Shown: positions 26,893 through 36,235 of the stretch, one piece after another
How the letters are laid out: every line of letters starts with the position of its first letter
Position numbering within the stretch: position 1 is the stretch's first letter
DNA from: Veillonella sp.
Lineage (GTDB): Bacteria > Bacillota_C > Negativicutes > Veillonellales > Veillonellaceae
DNA length: 36,389 nt
Direction: 5' to 3'
NCBI GenBank assembly: GCA_018367495.1
Contig: JAGZGB010000007.1
Span: 1-36,389 of the forward strand
Position numbers and translations under genes: made by a program
The notes under the pieces: model-generated
Databases searched by the model: none
Told to the model about the DNA's origin: nothing
What the model saw: the letters and a program-made list of their open reading frames with translations, nothing else

Positions 26893-27903
26893 TTATAAGC
26901 CTTTGCTTGCTACGAATGCTGCCATATCGATAAGACGTTCAGAGTAACCCCATTCGTTATCATACCAAGAAACAACTTTTACCATATTGCCATCCATAAC
27001 CATTGTTAAATCAGCATCAACAATGGAACTACGAGGATCAGAACTGAAATCACAGGATACCAATGGTACATCGGATACACCAAGAATACCTTTTAATTCG
27101 CCAGCTGCAGCTTTGCGGAATGCTTCATTGATTTCTTCTTTAGTAGCCGGTTTTTCAAGTTCACAAACAAGATCTGTAGCAGATACGTCTGGAGTTGGAA
27201 CGCGCAATGCAAAGCCATCTAATTTACCTTTTAATTGAGGCAATACTTTAGCAACAGCTTTTGCTGCACCAGTAGTTGTAGGAATGATAGACATAGCTGC
27301 TGCACGAGCACGGCGAGGGTCTTTATGACGTGCATCAAGAATTTTTTGGTCATTAGTATAGGAATGAATAGTTGTCATCATACCGCGTTTAATGCCGAAT
27401 TCATCGCATAATACTTTAGCAAATGGAGCCAAGCAATTTGTTGTACAAGATGCATTAGAAATAATATGATGTTTTGCAGGATCATACATATCTTGGTTTA
27501 CACCCATAACCATAGTTAAGTCTTCGTTTTTACCAGGTGCAGAAATTAATACTTTTTTTACAGTAGGTTGATTCAAATGAACTTTTGCTTCCTCTGCATC
27601 ACGATATTTACCAGTACATTCCATAACAATTTCAACGCCTTCTTCAGACCAAGGCAATTTAGAAGCATCGCGGTCATGGAATACGCGAATTTTTTTACCA
27701 TCAACATAGATATTTTCTTCATCAAATGTTACTTCGTTAGGAATTGTACCATGAACAGAGTCATATTTTAACAATAATGCAGTACCTTCATTATCGCCAG
27801 TAGCATTAATTGCTACAACTTCTACGTCAGGATTGTTAATCGCTGCACGTACTACACATTTACCAATACGACCAAAACCGTTAATACCAACTTTTACTGC
27901 CAT
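26893..27903 (-). CDS. gap: Glyceraldehyde-3-phosphate dehydrogenase lacking the usual NAD-selecting Asp
   Basis: 336 residues. The Rossmann start is KVGINGFGRIGK; the catalytic cysteine is in SNASCTTNCLAP; the phosphate-binding parts include TIPTTTGAAK-like IIPTTTGAAKA and the C-terminal SWYDNEWGYS. At the end of the second strand the usual N-D is N33-A34 (VVAINATGDNEG). That Asp contacts the ribose hydroxyls of NAD; its loss is seen in Bacillus GapB, the gluconeogenic NADP-preferring form. Use of NADP(H) or both cofactors is therefore plausible, although the rest of the protein looks GapA-like. The start has AGGAGG. It follows cggR by 56 bases. Confidence 0.96.
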   Translation of the reverse strand: MAVKVGINGFGRIGKCVVRAAINNPDVEVVAINATGDNEGTALLLKYDSVHGTIPNEVTFDEENIYVDGKKIRVFHDRDASKLPWSEEGVEIVMECTGKYRDAEEAKVHLNQPTVKKVLISAPGKNEDLTMVMGVNQDMYDPAKHHIISNASCTTNCLAPFAKVLCDEFGIKRGMMTTIHSYTNDQKILDARHKDPRRARAAAMSIIPTTTGAAKAVAKVLPQLKGKLDGFALRVPTPDVSATDLVCELEKPATKEEINEAFRKAAAGELKGILGVSDVPLVSCDFSSDPRSSIVDADLTMVMDGNMVKVVSWYDNEWGYSERLIDMAAFVASKGL

Positions 27904-27959
27904 TGTTAGATCCTCCTAATAACAAAATAGTATAACTAAAATATAACTAACTACATCAC

Positions 27960-28985
27960 CTATAAGGCTGAAATTTGTAACAATTGACGCATACCTTCTG
28001 CAGCTTGCTCATCGATAATTAGTATGCCTTTTTGACAAGCTCTCATAACACCAATAATAGCACTTGATTTATCTTGTCCACCAGCTACAGCAATCACATT
28101 TGGAATTTTTGCCACATCCGGAAGTGATAAACCAATATTATTAGTGGAATAAATCAACTTACCATCTATATCGCAATATTGACCAAGAGCTTCACCAACA
28201 GCATGATTATCTACTAACTGCTTACGCACATCATCAGCTATATGGCGCTGATCCGCCATTCTCATAGCCGTACCTATGCCAAACAATAATATGTCAGTCC
28301 TACTAATGAGATCTCCAATTTCCTTAATTTGAGGTTCGCAAGTCATGAGCATATGCAATGAGTCTTGTGAAAGCCCATCAGGTAAATGAAGCATTTTATA
28401 GGTCCCACGAAGTCGTTCAGCTAGCACTGAAGCAATTACATTAGCTTGATATTCAACTACCTCACCAACGCCCCCACGGGCAGGTACAACAATAGGATTA
28501 AATGGTAATACAGGCATTTCCTCAGCTACTGCAGCCATTGTACTGCCACCACTAATGGCAACTACAGAGTCAGGCTCTAATAATTCCTGTAATAGCTTTG
28601 CCGCTGCAAAGCCGAGTTTTTTCACCATCAAAGTCCCTTCTGTAGGAGTGATAATAACCCTATCGATATGAAGTGCTTCAGTCAATCGATGTTCTAGTTC
28701 GTTAATACGATCTAATTCATTTAAAAAATTTCGCAATTTTGGAACAATTGCATGTCCCTCATTAGTGAGAAAAATCCCTGGTTTATAAATGTCTACAAGA
28801 CCATTAGCACGCATTAACTCAATATGACTTCGTACGGTTCGCTCTGGAAGATCCGTCGCTGTAGCTAAGGTCCTACGTCCTATAGGCTCTTCATAAACTA
28901 GGTGGTTTAGTATTTTATATCGTTCCTTTAATACACTCACGATTTCAGGAACAATACGTTCACATATCATTAGAAACTCGTTCAT
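27960..28985 (-). CDS. cggR: CggR, central glycolytic genes regulator (SorC family)
   Basis: 341 residues. An N-terminal winged helix (about 15-75; GRRTLATATDLPERTVRSHIE) is followed by the SorC sugar-binding domain. Effector-pocket motifs visible are AISGGSTM (about 150), PARGGVGEVVEYQAN (about 180), LLFGIGTAMRMA, AVGEALGQYCD and AGGQDKSSAI. In B. subtilis CggR represses the gapA operon and is released by fructose-1,6-bisphosphate. The same gene order here and a matching operator in front of the gene make autoregulation and control of gap-pgk-tpiA-gpmI very likely. The start has AAGGAGGG. Confidence 0.93.
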   Translation of the reverse strand: MNEFLMICERIVPEIVSVLKERYKILNHLVYEEPIGRRTLATATDLPERTVRSHIELMRANGLVDIYKPGIFLTNEGHAIVPKLRNFLNELDRINELEHRLTEALHIDRVIITPTEGTLMVKKLGFAAAKLLQELLEPDSVVAISGGSTMAAVAEEMPVLPFNPIVVPARGGVGEVVEYQANVIASVLAERLRGTYKMLHLPDGLSQDSLHMLMTCEPQIKEIGDLISRTDILLFGIGTAMRMADQRHIADDVRKQLVDNHAVGEALGQYCDIDGKLIYSTNNIGLSLPDVAKIPNVIAVAGGQDKSSAIIGVMRACQKGILIIDEQAAEGMRQLLQISAL

Positions 28986-29018
28986 TGGCTCCCTCCTTTG
29001 CCCGTTGGGATTCTATGA

Positions 29019-29054
29019 ATCGTTTTTCGTCCCATGTGAACAAAATCTGTCCCA
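29019..29054 (-). promoter_or_regulatory. CggR operator upstream of cggR
   Basis: On the minus strand: TGGGAC, 6 bases, TGTT, 4 bases, TGGGAC, 6 bases, CGAT. The B. subtilis CggR operator is CGGGAC-N6-TGTC-N4-CGGGAC-N6-TGTC, so spacing and the GGGAC cores are conserved exactly. It lies about 25-60 bases downstream of the predicted transcription start, as in Bacillus, where bound CggR acts as a roadblock. Confidence 0.82.
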
Positions 29055-29085
29055 CCAAAATCAAAAAAATACTTTTTACACTTGT

Positions 29086-29114
29086 ATTGTATACCCTACG
29101 TAGATTTTATTCAA
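29086..29114 (-). promoter_or_regulatory. Promoter of the cggR-gap operon
   Basis: TTGAAT (29109-29114), 17-base spacer, TACAAT (29086-29091) on the minus strand. It lies between the upp terminator and the CggR operator and should start transcription near 29079. Confidence 0.75.
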
Positions 29115-29127
29115 CCCTTTATAGTAG

Positions 29128-29181
29128 AAAACGACATAATTTAGGTAATTTATATGGTATTATGCCTAAATCATGTCGTTT
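29128..29181 (-). terminator. Terminator after upp
   Basis: AAACGACAT-G-ATTTAGG and CCTAAAT-T-ATGTCGTTT, 17-base arms with one mismatch and a loop of about 20 bases, followed by TTTCTACT on the minus strand. It starts 12 bases past the upp stop. The T-run is modest but the stem is long. Confidence 0.7.
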
Positions 29182-29192
29182 ATATATTTATT

Positions 29193-29840
<648 letters not shown>

Positions 29841-29917
29841 TTACATACCCCATCGGTATCCATTTAATATTCATATTTACTCTATCATAGATTGATAAAT
29901 CATGCCATATAAATATT

Positions 29918-29947
29918 AAAAGGGATGTGTCTAGGCACACCCCTTTT
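29918..29947 (-). terminator. Terminator after glyA
   Basis: AAAAGGGGTGTG, 6-base loop, CACATCCCTTTT on the minus strand: a 12-bp stem with one G-T pair, followed by TTTTAATATTTA. It lies about 60 bases after the glyA stop. Confidence 0.82.
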
Positions 29948-30006
29948 ATGCTACTCATAGGTTTATAGGACTACAAATATGTAATTGCTATAGTTAATCT
30001 AATAGA

Positions 30007-31239
30007 TTAGTATAAAGGATACGCTTCACAAAGTGCTGCTACACGTTTGCTTGCTTCTTCATGAATTGCTTTATCTTCAGGATTTTTAAGAACAGTTGCA
30101 ATGATGTCTGCAATTTCTTCCATATCTTTTACTTGTAAGCCACGTGTTGTAAGAGCTGGTGTACCAAGACGGATACCACTTGTTACAAATGGGCTAGCTG
30201 GATCAAATGGAATTGTATTCTTATTACATGTAATACCTACTTCATCAAGTAAGTGTTCTGCTTCTTTACCTGTTAAACCAGTATTGCGAACATCTACAAG
30301 CATAACGTGAGTATCTGTACCGCCAGAAACAATTGTTAAGCCTTTTTCTTGCAATGCAGCAGCCAATGCTTTTGCATTATCGATAACTTGTTGTGCATAT
30401 ACTTTAAACTCAGGTTGTAATGCTTCACCAAATGCTACAGCTTTAGCAGCAATAACATGCATCAAAGGACCACCTTGAATGCCAGGGAAGATAGCTTTGT
30501 CGATTGCTTTTGCATATTTTTCTTTGCAAAGAATCATACCGCCACGAGGACCACGTAATGTTTTATGAGTTGTTGTAGTAACGATATCAGCATATTCTAC
30601 AGGATTTGGATGTAAACCTGCGGCTACAAGGCCTGCGAAGTGAGCCATATCTACCATGAAGATAGCATCAACTTCATGAGCTACATCAGCCATTTTTTTG
30701 AAGTCAATTTGACGGCTATAAGCACTACCACCAGCGATAATCAATTTAGGTTTTGCTTCTAAAACGATTTTACGGAACTCATCATAATCGATTTGTTGTG
30801 TTTCTGCATCTACACCATAAGGTACTACATTAAAATATGTACCAGATACATTAACAGGAGAACCATGAGTTAAATGACCACCGTGGGATAAGTTCATACC
30901 CACAATAGTATCACCTGGTTGTAATAATGCGAAATACACACCAAAGTTCGCTTGAGAACCAGAGTGAGGTTGTACGTTGGCATGTTCTGCACCGAACAAG
31001 CGTTTTGCACGTTCAATAGCTAATGTTTCGATAACATCAACATTTTCACAACCGCCATAATAACGTTTACCAGGATACCCTTCTGCATATTTGTTAGTTA
31101 ATACGCTACCTTGAGCTTCCATTACGGCTTGAGAAACAAAGTTTTCAGAAGCAATCATTTCTAATTTATCGCGTTGGCGTGCTAATTCTTGATTGATAAC
31201 AGCTTGAATATTAGGGTCTTGTTTTTCTAAGAAACTCAT
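30007..31239 (-). CDS. glyA: Serine hydroxymethyltransferase
   Basis: 410 residues. The PLP lysine is in [18 protein letters not shown]; other family landmarks are [38 protein letters not shown] and [17 protein letters not shown]. It converts serine to glycine and loads tetrahydrofolate with a one-carbon unit. AGGAGGATTCTC precedes the ATG, and 45 bases separate it from rpiB. It is the last gene of the phosphatase-rpiB-glyA unit. Confidence 0.98.
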   Translation of the reverse strand: MSFLEKQDPNIQAVINQELARQRDKLEMIASENFVSQAVMEAQGSVLTNKYAEGYPGKRYYGGCENVDVIETLAIERAKRLFGAEHANVQPHSGSQANFGVYFALLQPGDTIVGMNLSHGGHLTHGSPVNVSGTYFNVVPYGVDAETQQIDYDEFRKIVLEAKPKLIIAGGSAYSRQIDFKKMADVAHEVDAIFMVDMAHFAGLVAAGLHPNPVEYADIVTTTTHKTLRGPRGGMILCKEKYAKAIDKAIFPGIQGGPLMHVIAAKAVAFGEALQPEFKVYAQQVIDNAKALAAALQEKGLTIVSGGTDTHVMLVDVRNTGLTGKEAEHLLDEVGITCNKNTIPFDPASPFVTSGIRLGTPALTTRGLQVKDMEEIADIIATVLKNPEDKAIHEEASKRVAALCEAYPLY

Positions 31240-31284
31240 GAGAATCCTCCTCGTGCAAAACGAATATATATAGGTAATGATGTA

Positions 31285-31722
31285 TTACTTGTCTAGTGCT
31301 TTAATTTTCTCTACACGGCGTGCGTGACGACCACCTTCGAACTCTGTTTCCATAAAGATGGCTACAATATCGTTAGCTAGGCCAGGACCAATAACGCGTT
31401 CCCCCATTGTGAGAATATTAGCGTCATTATGTTCACGACATGCATGAGCAGAGAATGTATCATGACAAAGAGCAGCGCGAATACCTGCAATCTTATTTGC
31501 TGCAATACCGATACCAATACCAGTACCACAAATCAAAATACCTCTGTCTGCTTGACCAGATACAACTGCATTTGCTACAGATACAGCAATGTCAGGATAA
31601 TCGCAAGAATCAGCTGTATGACAGCCAAAATCCTCTACTTCATGTCCCAATGCATTTAATAATTCCTTAACGGATGCTTTTAAATGTAATCCGCCATGAT
31701 CACAACCGATTGCAACTTTCAT
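31285..31722 (-). CDS. rpiB: Ribose-5-phosphate isomerase B
   Basis: 145 residues, typical RpiB/LacAB fold. MKVAIGCDHGG opens the protein; the catalytic cysteine is in GILICGTGIGIGIAANK, and the phosphate-binding end is GMxERVIGPGLA-like TMGERVIGPGLA. It interconverts ribose 5-phosphate and ribulose 5-phosphate. It starts 11 bases after the phosphatase gene, in the order also found in Bacillus (ywlE-ywlF-glyA region). Confidence 0.95.
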   Translation of the reverse strand: MKVAIGCDHGGLHLKASVKELLNALGHEVEDFGCHTADSCDYPDIAVSVANAVVSGQADRGILICGTGIGIGIAANKIAGIRAALCHDTFSAHACREHNDANILTMGERVIGPGLANDIVAIFMETEFEGGRHARRVEKIKALDK

Positions 31723-31733
31723 AATTTCATCTC

Positions 31734-32180
31734 CTACGCCTTCTGAGGCACTAATCTAAGACCAGCCTCTACTAAGTGATAAATTTGTTCCGCACATTGA
31801 TTATATACGGTTTGATCAGATCCATAGGGGTCCATCACATCACCATCTTGACCACCCCACTCGGAAATCGTTTTGATTTTACCTTCCTCAAACGGGAATT
31901 GGCGAAGTAGTACAGATTTGTGATCTTTCGTCATACCAATGATAAGATCTGCTGCATTCACGAGTTCCATCGTCAATGGTCTCGATTCATGATCAGAAAT
32001 ATCTGCAATGGAACGGATAGCTTCAACGGCTTGGTCTGTTGGCTTTGCTCCATAAGCGGCAAATAGACCAGCTGATACAGTCGTCACATCCTTATGTTGC
32101 TCCGCTGCAAGGGCCCTTGTAATACCTTCAGCCATAGGGCTGCGACAAGTATTACCGGTACACACAAATAAAATATTCAT
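31734..32180 (-). CDS. Low-molecular-weight phosphatase, probable protein-arginine phosphatase
   Basis: 148 residues. The N-terminal phosphatase loop is VCTGNTCRSPMAEG, a CX5R motif, and the general-acid aspartate is in VMDPYGSD. Thr at position 11 of the loop (CTGNTCR) is the residue that makes Bacillus YwlE specific for phosphoarginine, whereas tyrosine phosphatases of this fold carry Ile/Leu there. The neighbouring rpiB and glyA match the ywlE locus. The partner arginine kinase McsB is not in this window. The gene is first in its unit, with a strong promoter and a palindrome upstream. Confidence 0.87.
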   Translation of the reverse strand: MNILFVCTGNTCRSPMAEGITRALAAEQHKDVTTVSAGLFAAYGAKPTDQAVEAIRSIADISDHESRPLTMELVNAADLIIGMTKDHKSVLLRQFPFEEGKIKTISEWGGQDGDVMDPYGSDQTVYNQCAEQIYHLVEAGLRLVPQKA

Positions 32181-32195
32181 AATAACATCCTTACT

Positions 32196-32214
32196 TAATC
32201 ACATTTTGTGATTA
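32196..32214 (-). promoter_or_regulatory. 19-bp palindrome at the phosphatase-rpiB-glyA start site
   Basis: TAATCACA, 3 bases, TGTGATTA: perfect 8-bp arms, spanning about +2 to +20 of the predicted transcript. Its position suggests a repressor operator. It is not the CRP, Rex or Fur pattern (the half-sites are in the opposite order from CRP and Rex). Confidence 0.5.
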
Positions 32215-32222
32215 CTTTATAC

Positions 32223-32250
32223 ATTATAGCAAATTCATCCAATATGTAAA
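32223..32250 (-). promoter_or_regulatory. Promoter of the phosphatase-rpiB-glyA unit
   Basis: TTTACA (32245-32250), 16-base spacer ending TGC, TATAAT (32223-32228) on the minus strand. The TGn just before the -10 makes it an extended -10 promoter. It lies 43 bases before the phosphatase start codon. Confidence 0.8.
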
Positions 32251-32292
32251 GACATATTTCTATTATCAGTGGACATTTTTATGCTAGTAAAT

Positions 32293-33324
32293 TTACTTAT
32301 AAATGATATGATGGCTCGATGCCTTCTCCATACGATTCATAATAGCTACACCAAAACCGTCATCATCAACACCTTCCGCTAAGATTAAGGTAACATGATT
32401 TTCATTAAAATGTAATAGGCTTTTGTAAAAGTCATGACCTAATGATAAGGCATCACCATAGTTGCCAAAACAATGGAATATAAAGCGTGTATCCTCTTTC
32501 ATAAGGTTATATGTTTCATGACTCACTAAACAACCTATAGGACCTTCTATCCCCTCTGAAAGCTCTTTAAAAGTACTTGCCACCCTCTCTGGAATACCAA
32601 CAACAACTGTCATAGGTGCATCAGGCGCATAGTGCGTATACTTCATACCAGGAGCCTTAGGCTTAGTGGTAGCATTAACTAGAGCAGTATCATACTCAAC
32701 AGTAGACACAACATTTTCAAGCTGTGCTTTTGTAATGCCACCAGGTCTCAATATAATGACCTTGTCATCATGTACTTCTACCACAGTAGACTCTACACCA
32801 ATTGTACATGAGCCAGCATCTAAAATATATGAAATACGGCCATTCATATCATGGTAAACATCTTGTGCCGTTGTAGGACTTGGCCGTCCAGATATATTAG
32901 CACTAGGAGCCGCTATAGGTACTCCTGCACGTTCTAATAATGCGCAGCATACCTTATGATCAGGGCAACGTAATGCCACACGAGGTAACCCGCCTGTAGC
33001 ACGATCTGGCACTAAATCAGATTTAGGCAATGTAATCGTCAAAGGCCCTGGCCAAAACGTATCCATTAATCGTTGAGCTGTGATGGAAACCTCTGTTACC
33101 AAAGGTTTTATGCTTTCACTATTAGGAACGTGTAAAATCAATGGATTATCTGAAGGACGACCTTTAGCGGCGTAAATTTTATCCATCGCCTCCGGATCAA
33201 GTCCATTAGCGCCCAGTCCATATACAGTTTCTGTAGGAATTGACACCAATTCCCCATTACGTAAAGCGCGAGCAAGCATATCTAGTTCTTGATCTGATGG
33301 ATTTGTAATAATTTGAGTATCCAT
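32293..33324 (-). CDS. sua5: Threonylcarbamoyl-AMP synthase (Sua5/YwlC)
   Basis: About 343 residues: an N-terminal YrdC domain (about 10-200; STETVYGLGANG, KGRPSDNPLILH, APSANISGRPSPTT, LRPGGIT) joined by the KYTHYAPDAP linker to a C-terminal Sua5 domain. It makes the threonylcarbamoyl-adenylate used for t6A modification of tRNAs at position 37. The ATG at 33322-33324 has GAGGG ahead and begins one base after the prmC stop; the ATG four codons earlier lies inside prmC. Confidence 0.95.
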   Translation of the reverse strand: MDTQIITNPSDQELDMLARALRNGELVSIPTETVYGLGANGLDPEAMDKIYAAKGRPSDNPLILHVPNSESIKPLVTEVSITAQRLMDTFWPGPLTITLPKSDLVPDRATGGLPRVALRCPDHKVCCALLERAGVPIAAPSANISGRPSPTTAQDVYHDMNGRISYILDAGSCTIGVESTVVEVHDDKVIILRPGGITKAQLENVVSTVEYDTALVNATTKPKAPGMKYTHYAPDAPMTVVVGIPERVASTFKELSEGIEGPIGCLVSHETYNLMKEDTRFIFHCFGNYGDALSLGHDFYKSLLHFNENHVTLILAEGVDDDGFGVAIMNRMEKASSHHIIYK

Positions 33325-33325
33325 A

Positions 33326-34195
33326 TTATCCCTCATACACAGCTGTTACAACGCGGTCATTTCCACCGAGGTCAGCAATACATTGAATATTAGAGTACTG
33401 CCCAGTTTCTTCCAATAAAGCTTTCACAGCCTCAGCTTGATCAAAACCTATTTCAAAGGCTATACGGCCTTGTGATTTTAAATATGTGCCACATGTTTTA
33501 GCCAAAATACGATAGAAATCAAGTCCATCTTCACCGCCAAACAAGGCAATGTGGGGCTCATTTAATACGTCCTGAGACAATAATTTAGCATCCCCAGTAC
33601 GGATATAAGGTGGATTTGATACGATAAGATCAAAATGTTCATTTTTACCATCTAGAGCAGAAAACATATCAGACTCTAACAATTGAACACGATCATTTAA
33701 GTTAAATCTTTCACTATTTACCTCAGCCAATGACAAAGCATCGGCAGATATTTCAATACCCATGCCACACGCATTCGGCAAATAATGCAATAGACTTAAC
33801 AATATCGTACCAGGGCCCGTACATACATCAAGGATACGAATATTACTATCCTTTTGATACATGCCTAGTACATGCTCAATCAAAGTTTCGGTATCAGGTC
33901 GTGGGATCAATACCTTATCATTAACCTTAAAGGTCAATCCCATAAAGTCCTTTTTTCCAATGATAGCCGCTACACAATGCCCCTTAGCTCGTTCTTGAAT
34001 GAGAGGTCTAAAAGCATCGAGTTCCTCTTGAATAAGCGGTTGGTCATAATGGGTATATAGATAAATACGATCCTTGCCTAAAACGTGAGAAAGCAGTACT
34101 TCCCCATCAAGTCGAGGTGTATCCATCTCCTTGCTTTGAAAGTACTGCTCTGTCCACTGGAGAATACGACCGATTGTCCAAATCTCCTTATGCAT
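33326..34195 (-). CDS. prmC: Release factor glutamine methyltransferase
   Basis: About 289 residues. An N-terminal helical domain ([15 protein letters not shown]) precedes the SAM-dependent methyltransferase fold with [23 protein letters not shown] and the catalytic SNPPYI. It methylates the Gln of the GGQ motif in release factors, here its neighbour PrfA. The ATG at 34193-34195 overlaps the prfA stop by 8 bases, with AGGAGG 10 bases ahead, giving coupled translation of enzyme and substrate. The longer open frame to 34237 lacks support. Confidence 0.95.
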   Translation of the reverse strand: MHKEIWTIGRILQWTEQYFQSKEMDTPRLDGEVLLSHVLGKDRIYLYTHYDQPLIQEELDAFRPLIQERAKGHCVAAIIGKKDFMGLTFKVNDKVLIPRPDTETLIEHVLGMYQKDSNIRILDVCTGPGTILLSLLHYLPNACGMGIEISADALSLAEVNSERFNLNDRVQLLESDMFSALDGKNEHFDLIVSNPPYIRTGDAKLLSQDVLNEPHIALFGGEDGLDFYRILAKTCGTYLKSQGRIAFEIGFDQAEAVKALLEETGQYSNIQCIADLGGNDRVVTAVYEG

Positions 34196-35270
34196 TTGTA
34201 TTAGCCTCCTGCATTTTTGCCGCTTGGTCAGCAGCATTTAAGGCTTGAATGATTTCATCTAGATCGCCATTTAAAATAGCATCTAATTTATACAATGTTA
34301 AGTTAATACGATGATCTGTTACGCGACCTTGTGGATAGTTATAGGTACGAATACGTTCACTACGGTCACCTGTACCAACTTGGCTCTTACGGTCTGCTGC
34401 CATGCTAGAAATAGCCTCTTGTTCAGCTTGGTCTTGCAATTTTGCACGCAATACACGCATAGCTTTTTCACGATTTTGTAATTGAGAACGTTGGTCTTGA
34501 CATGCTACAACGATACCAGATGGTAAGTGGGTAATACGAACAGCAGACTCAGTTTTATTGATATGCTGCCCCCCCGCACCACTTGCACGATAGGTGTCAA
34601 TTTTTAAGTCTTTTTCATTAACTTCAATATCAACATCTTCCATTTCTGGCAATACCGCTACTGTAACGGTAGATGTATGTACACGGCCTTGTGTTTCCGT
34701 AGCAGGTACACGTTGTACACGGTGTACACCAGATTCAAATTTCATCTTGGAGTATACATTTTCACCATCTACGGAGAAAATAACCTCTTTAAATCCACCA
34801 AGCTCAGGTTCATTAGCATCGATAATCTCACAACGCCATCCTTGGCTTTCCGCATATTTTGTGTACATACGGAACAAGTCGCCTGCGAATAATGCAGCTT
34901 CATCACCGCCAGCACCACCACGAATTTCGATGATGATGTTCTTATCATCATTAGGGTCTTTAGGCAATAAAAGAATTTGTAATTTCTCTTCTAATTCCTC
35001 CTTTTGAGGTTTTAGCTCTTTCAGTTCCTCTTGTGCCATTTCGCGGAATTCTTCATCCATGGATTTATCTTCAATAACTTCCATAGCTTCATCAATACCA
35101 GCTAATACTTTTTTATAAGTACGGAATGTTTCAACTGTTTCAGATAATTGAGCATGTTGACGTGTTAATTTACGCCATTCATCTTGGCGTGCAATCACTT
35201 CAGGGTCACTGATCCGCTGCTCCAGGTCCATAAATTTATCTTCAATAACTTGTAATTTATCTACTAACAT
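34188..35270 (-). CDS. prfA: Peptide chain release factor 1
   Basis: 360 residues, full length RF1. The codon-recognition tripeptide is PAT (in [10 protein letters not shown]), the P-x-T of RF1, which reads UAA and UAG. The GGQ loop [17 protein letters not shown] releases the nascent chain. It starts 3 bases after the DUF1385 stop and overlaps prmC. Confidence 0.98.
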   Translation of the reverse strand: MLVDKLQVIEDKFMDLEQRISDPEVIARQDEWRKLTRQHAQLSETVETFRTYKKVLAGIDEAMEVIEDKSMDEEFREMAQEELKELKPQKEELEEKLQILLLPKDPNDDKNIIIEIRGGAGGDEAALFAGDLFRMYTKYAESQGWRCEIIDANEPELGGFKEVIFSVDGENVYSKMKFESGVHRVQRVPATETQGRVHTSTVTVAVLPEMEDVDIEVNEKDLKIDTYRASGAGGQHINKTESAVRITHLPSGIVVACQDQRSQLQNREKAMRVLRAKLQDQAEQEAISSMAADRKSQVGTGDRSERIRTYNYPQGRVTDHRINLTLYKLDAILNGDLDEIIQALNAADQAAKMQEANTNA

Positions 35271-35272
35271 GT

Positions 35273-36163
35273 TTATTCCTCTTCATATGCATCACTCTCA
35301 GGAGGGCGAACCTCTTCAAGAGCTCGTATAGCGACTTCAATTTGATCATCTTCTGGTTCACGGGTGGTCATGTACTGTAATGCAAGACCTGGTTTGATAA
35401 GAGCTTTCACAAAGGAATGCTCACTACGACCAGCAAGACGAATAACCTCGTACGCAATACCTGCCACTACTGGCATGAGAAGTACGCGGCTTACGATACG
35501 TTCCAACAAATTAGGCCAACCCAAAAAAGCGAATACAAAGATACTTACTACCATAACGATAAGTAAAAAATTTGTACCACATCGCGGATGTAAACGACTT
35601 TGTTTACGAACGTTTTCTACAGTAAGAGGCAAATCTAATTCATAGGTATGAATTGTTTTATGCTCAGCCCCATGATATTGGAAAACTCGTTGAATATCCT
35701 TCGTAAGACCAATACCCCAAATGTAGAGTAGAAAAAGAACTAAACGAATGACCCCTTCAATGAGATTTAATACTACATGATTATCCTGTACACCAGGAAT
35801 AAATTTTACGATAAATGTAGGTAATGCTAAAAATACAGCTATCGCAAATATGGTGGAAATAACCATAGTAATGGCAATTTCACTATTAGACATTTCTTCT
35901 TCTTCATCGCCAGCGGCTTTAGCGGAGAAGGACAATGCCTTCATGCCAATGACTAGAGATTCATAGAGGGCTACACAACCCCGAAGAAATGGTTTTTTCA
36001 AAATTGGATATGTGTCAGTGATAGATTTTGTAGGCTCTTTTTGAACTACAATGGTTCCTGCTGGTTCTCGTACAGCTGTTGCTGTAACGCCAGGGCCCCT
36101 CATCATGACACCTTCGATCACAGCTTGTCCACCGACAAACTTTTTAATACGTTCTGTGTTCAC
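35273..36163 (-). CDS. DUF1385 (YqhQ-like) membrane protein
   Basis: About 296 residues. The signature [14 protein letters not shown] at the N-terminus, membrane helices (about 100-125, 140-160, 205-230, 235-255) and the conserved histidine-rich block [15 protein letters not shown] plus [11 protein letters not shown] define the DUF1385/YqhQ family, often labelled metal-dependent. The function is not established. The proposed start is a GTG at 36161-36163, with GAGGAG 5 bases ahead; the ATG at 36184 has no ribosome-binding site. It commonly sits between rpmE and prfA in Firmicutes, as here. Confidence 0.85.
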   Translation of the reverse strand: MNTERIKKFVGGQAVIEGVMMRGPGVTATAVREPAGTIVVQKEPTKSITDTYPILKKPFLRGCVALYESLVIGMKALSFSAKAAGDEEEEMSNSEIAITMVISTIFAIAVFLALPTFIVKFIPGVQDNHVVLNLIEGVIRLVLFLLYIWGIGLTKDIQRVFQYHGAEHKTIHTYELDLPLTVENVRKQSRLHPRCGTNFLLIVMVVSIFVFAFLGWPNLLERIVSRVLLMPVVAGIAYEVIRLAGRSEHSFVKALIKPGLALQYMTTREPEDDQIEVAIRALEEVRPPESDAYEEE

Positions 36164-36198
36164 AAGAGCTCCTCTCATAAACAAATAGAGGCAGAGCC

Positions 36199-36219
36199 CA
36201 TAGCCCTGCCAATAGATGC
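36199..36219 (-). terminator. Possible weak terminator after rpmE
   Basis: GGCAGGGC, short loop, GCTCTGCC on the minus strand forms an 8-bp stem with one G-U pair, followed by CTCTATTTGTTT. The weak U-run suggests partial read-through into the DUF1385-prfA genes. Confidence 0.4.
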
Positions 36220-36235
36220 TACATTACATGACAAA

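Noticed and set aside
34769..34951. 60-codon minus-strand frame inside prfA
   Set aside because: It is an out-of-frame reading of conserved RF1 sequence and lacks a ribosome-binding site.
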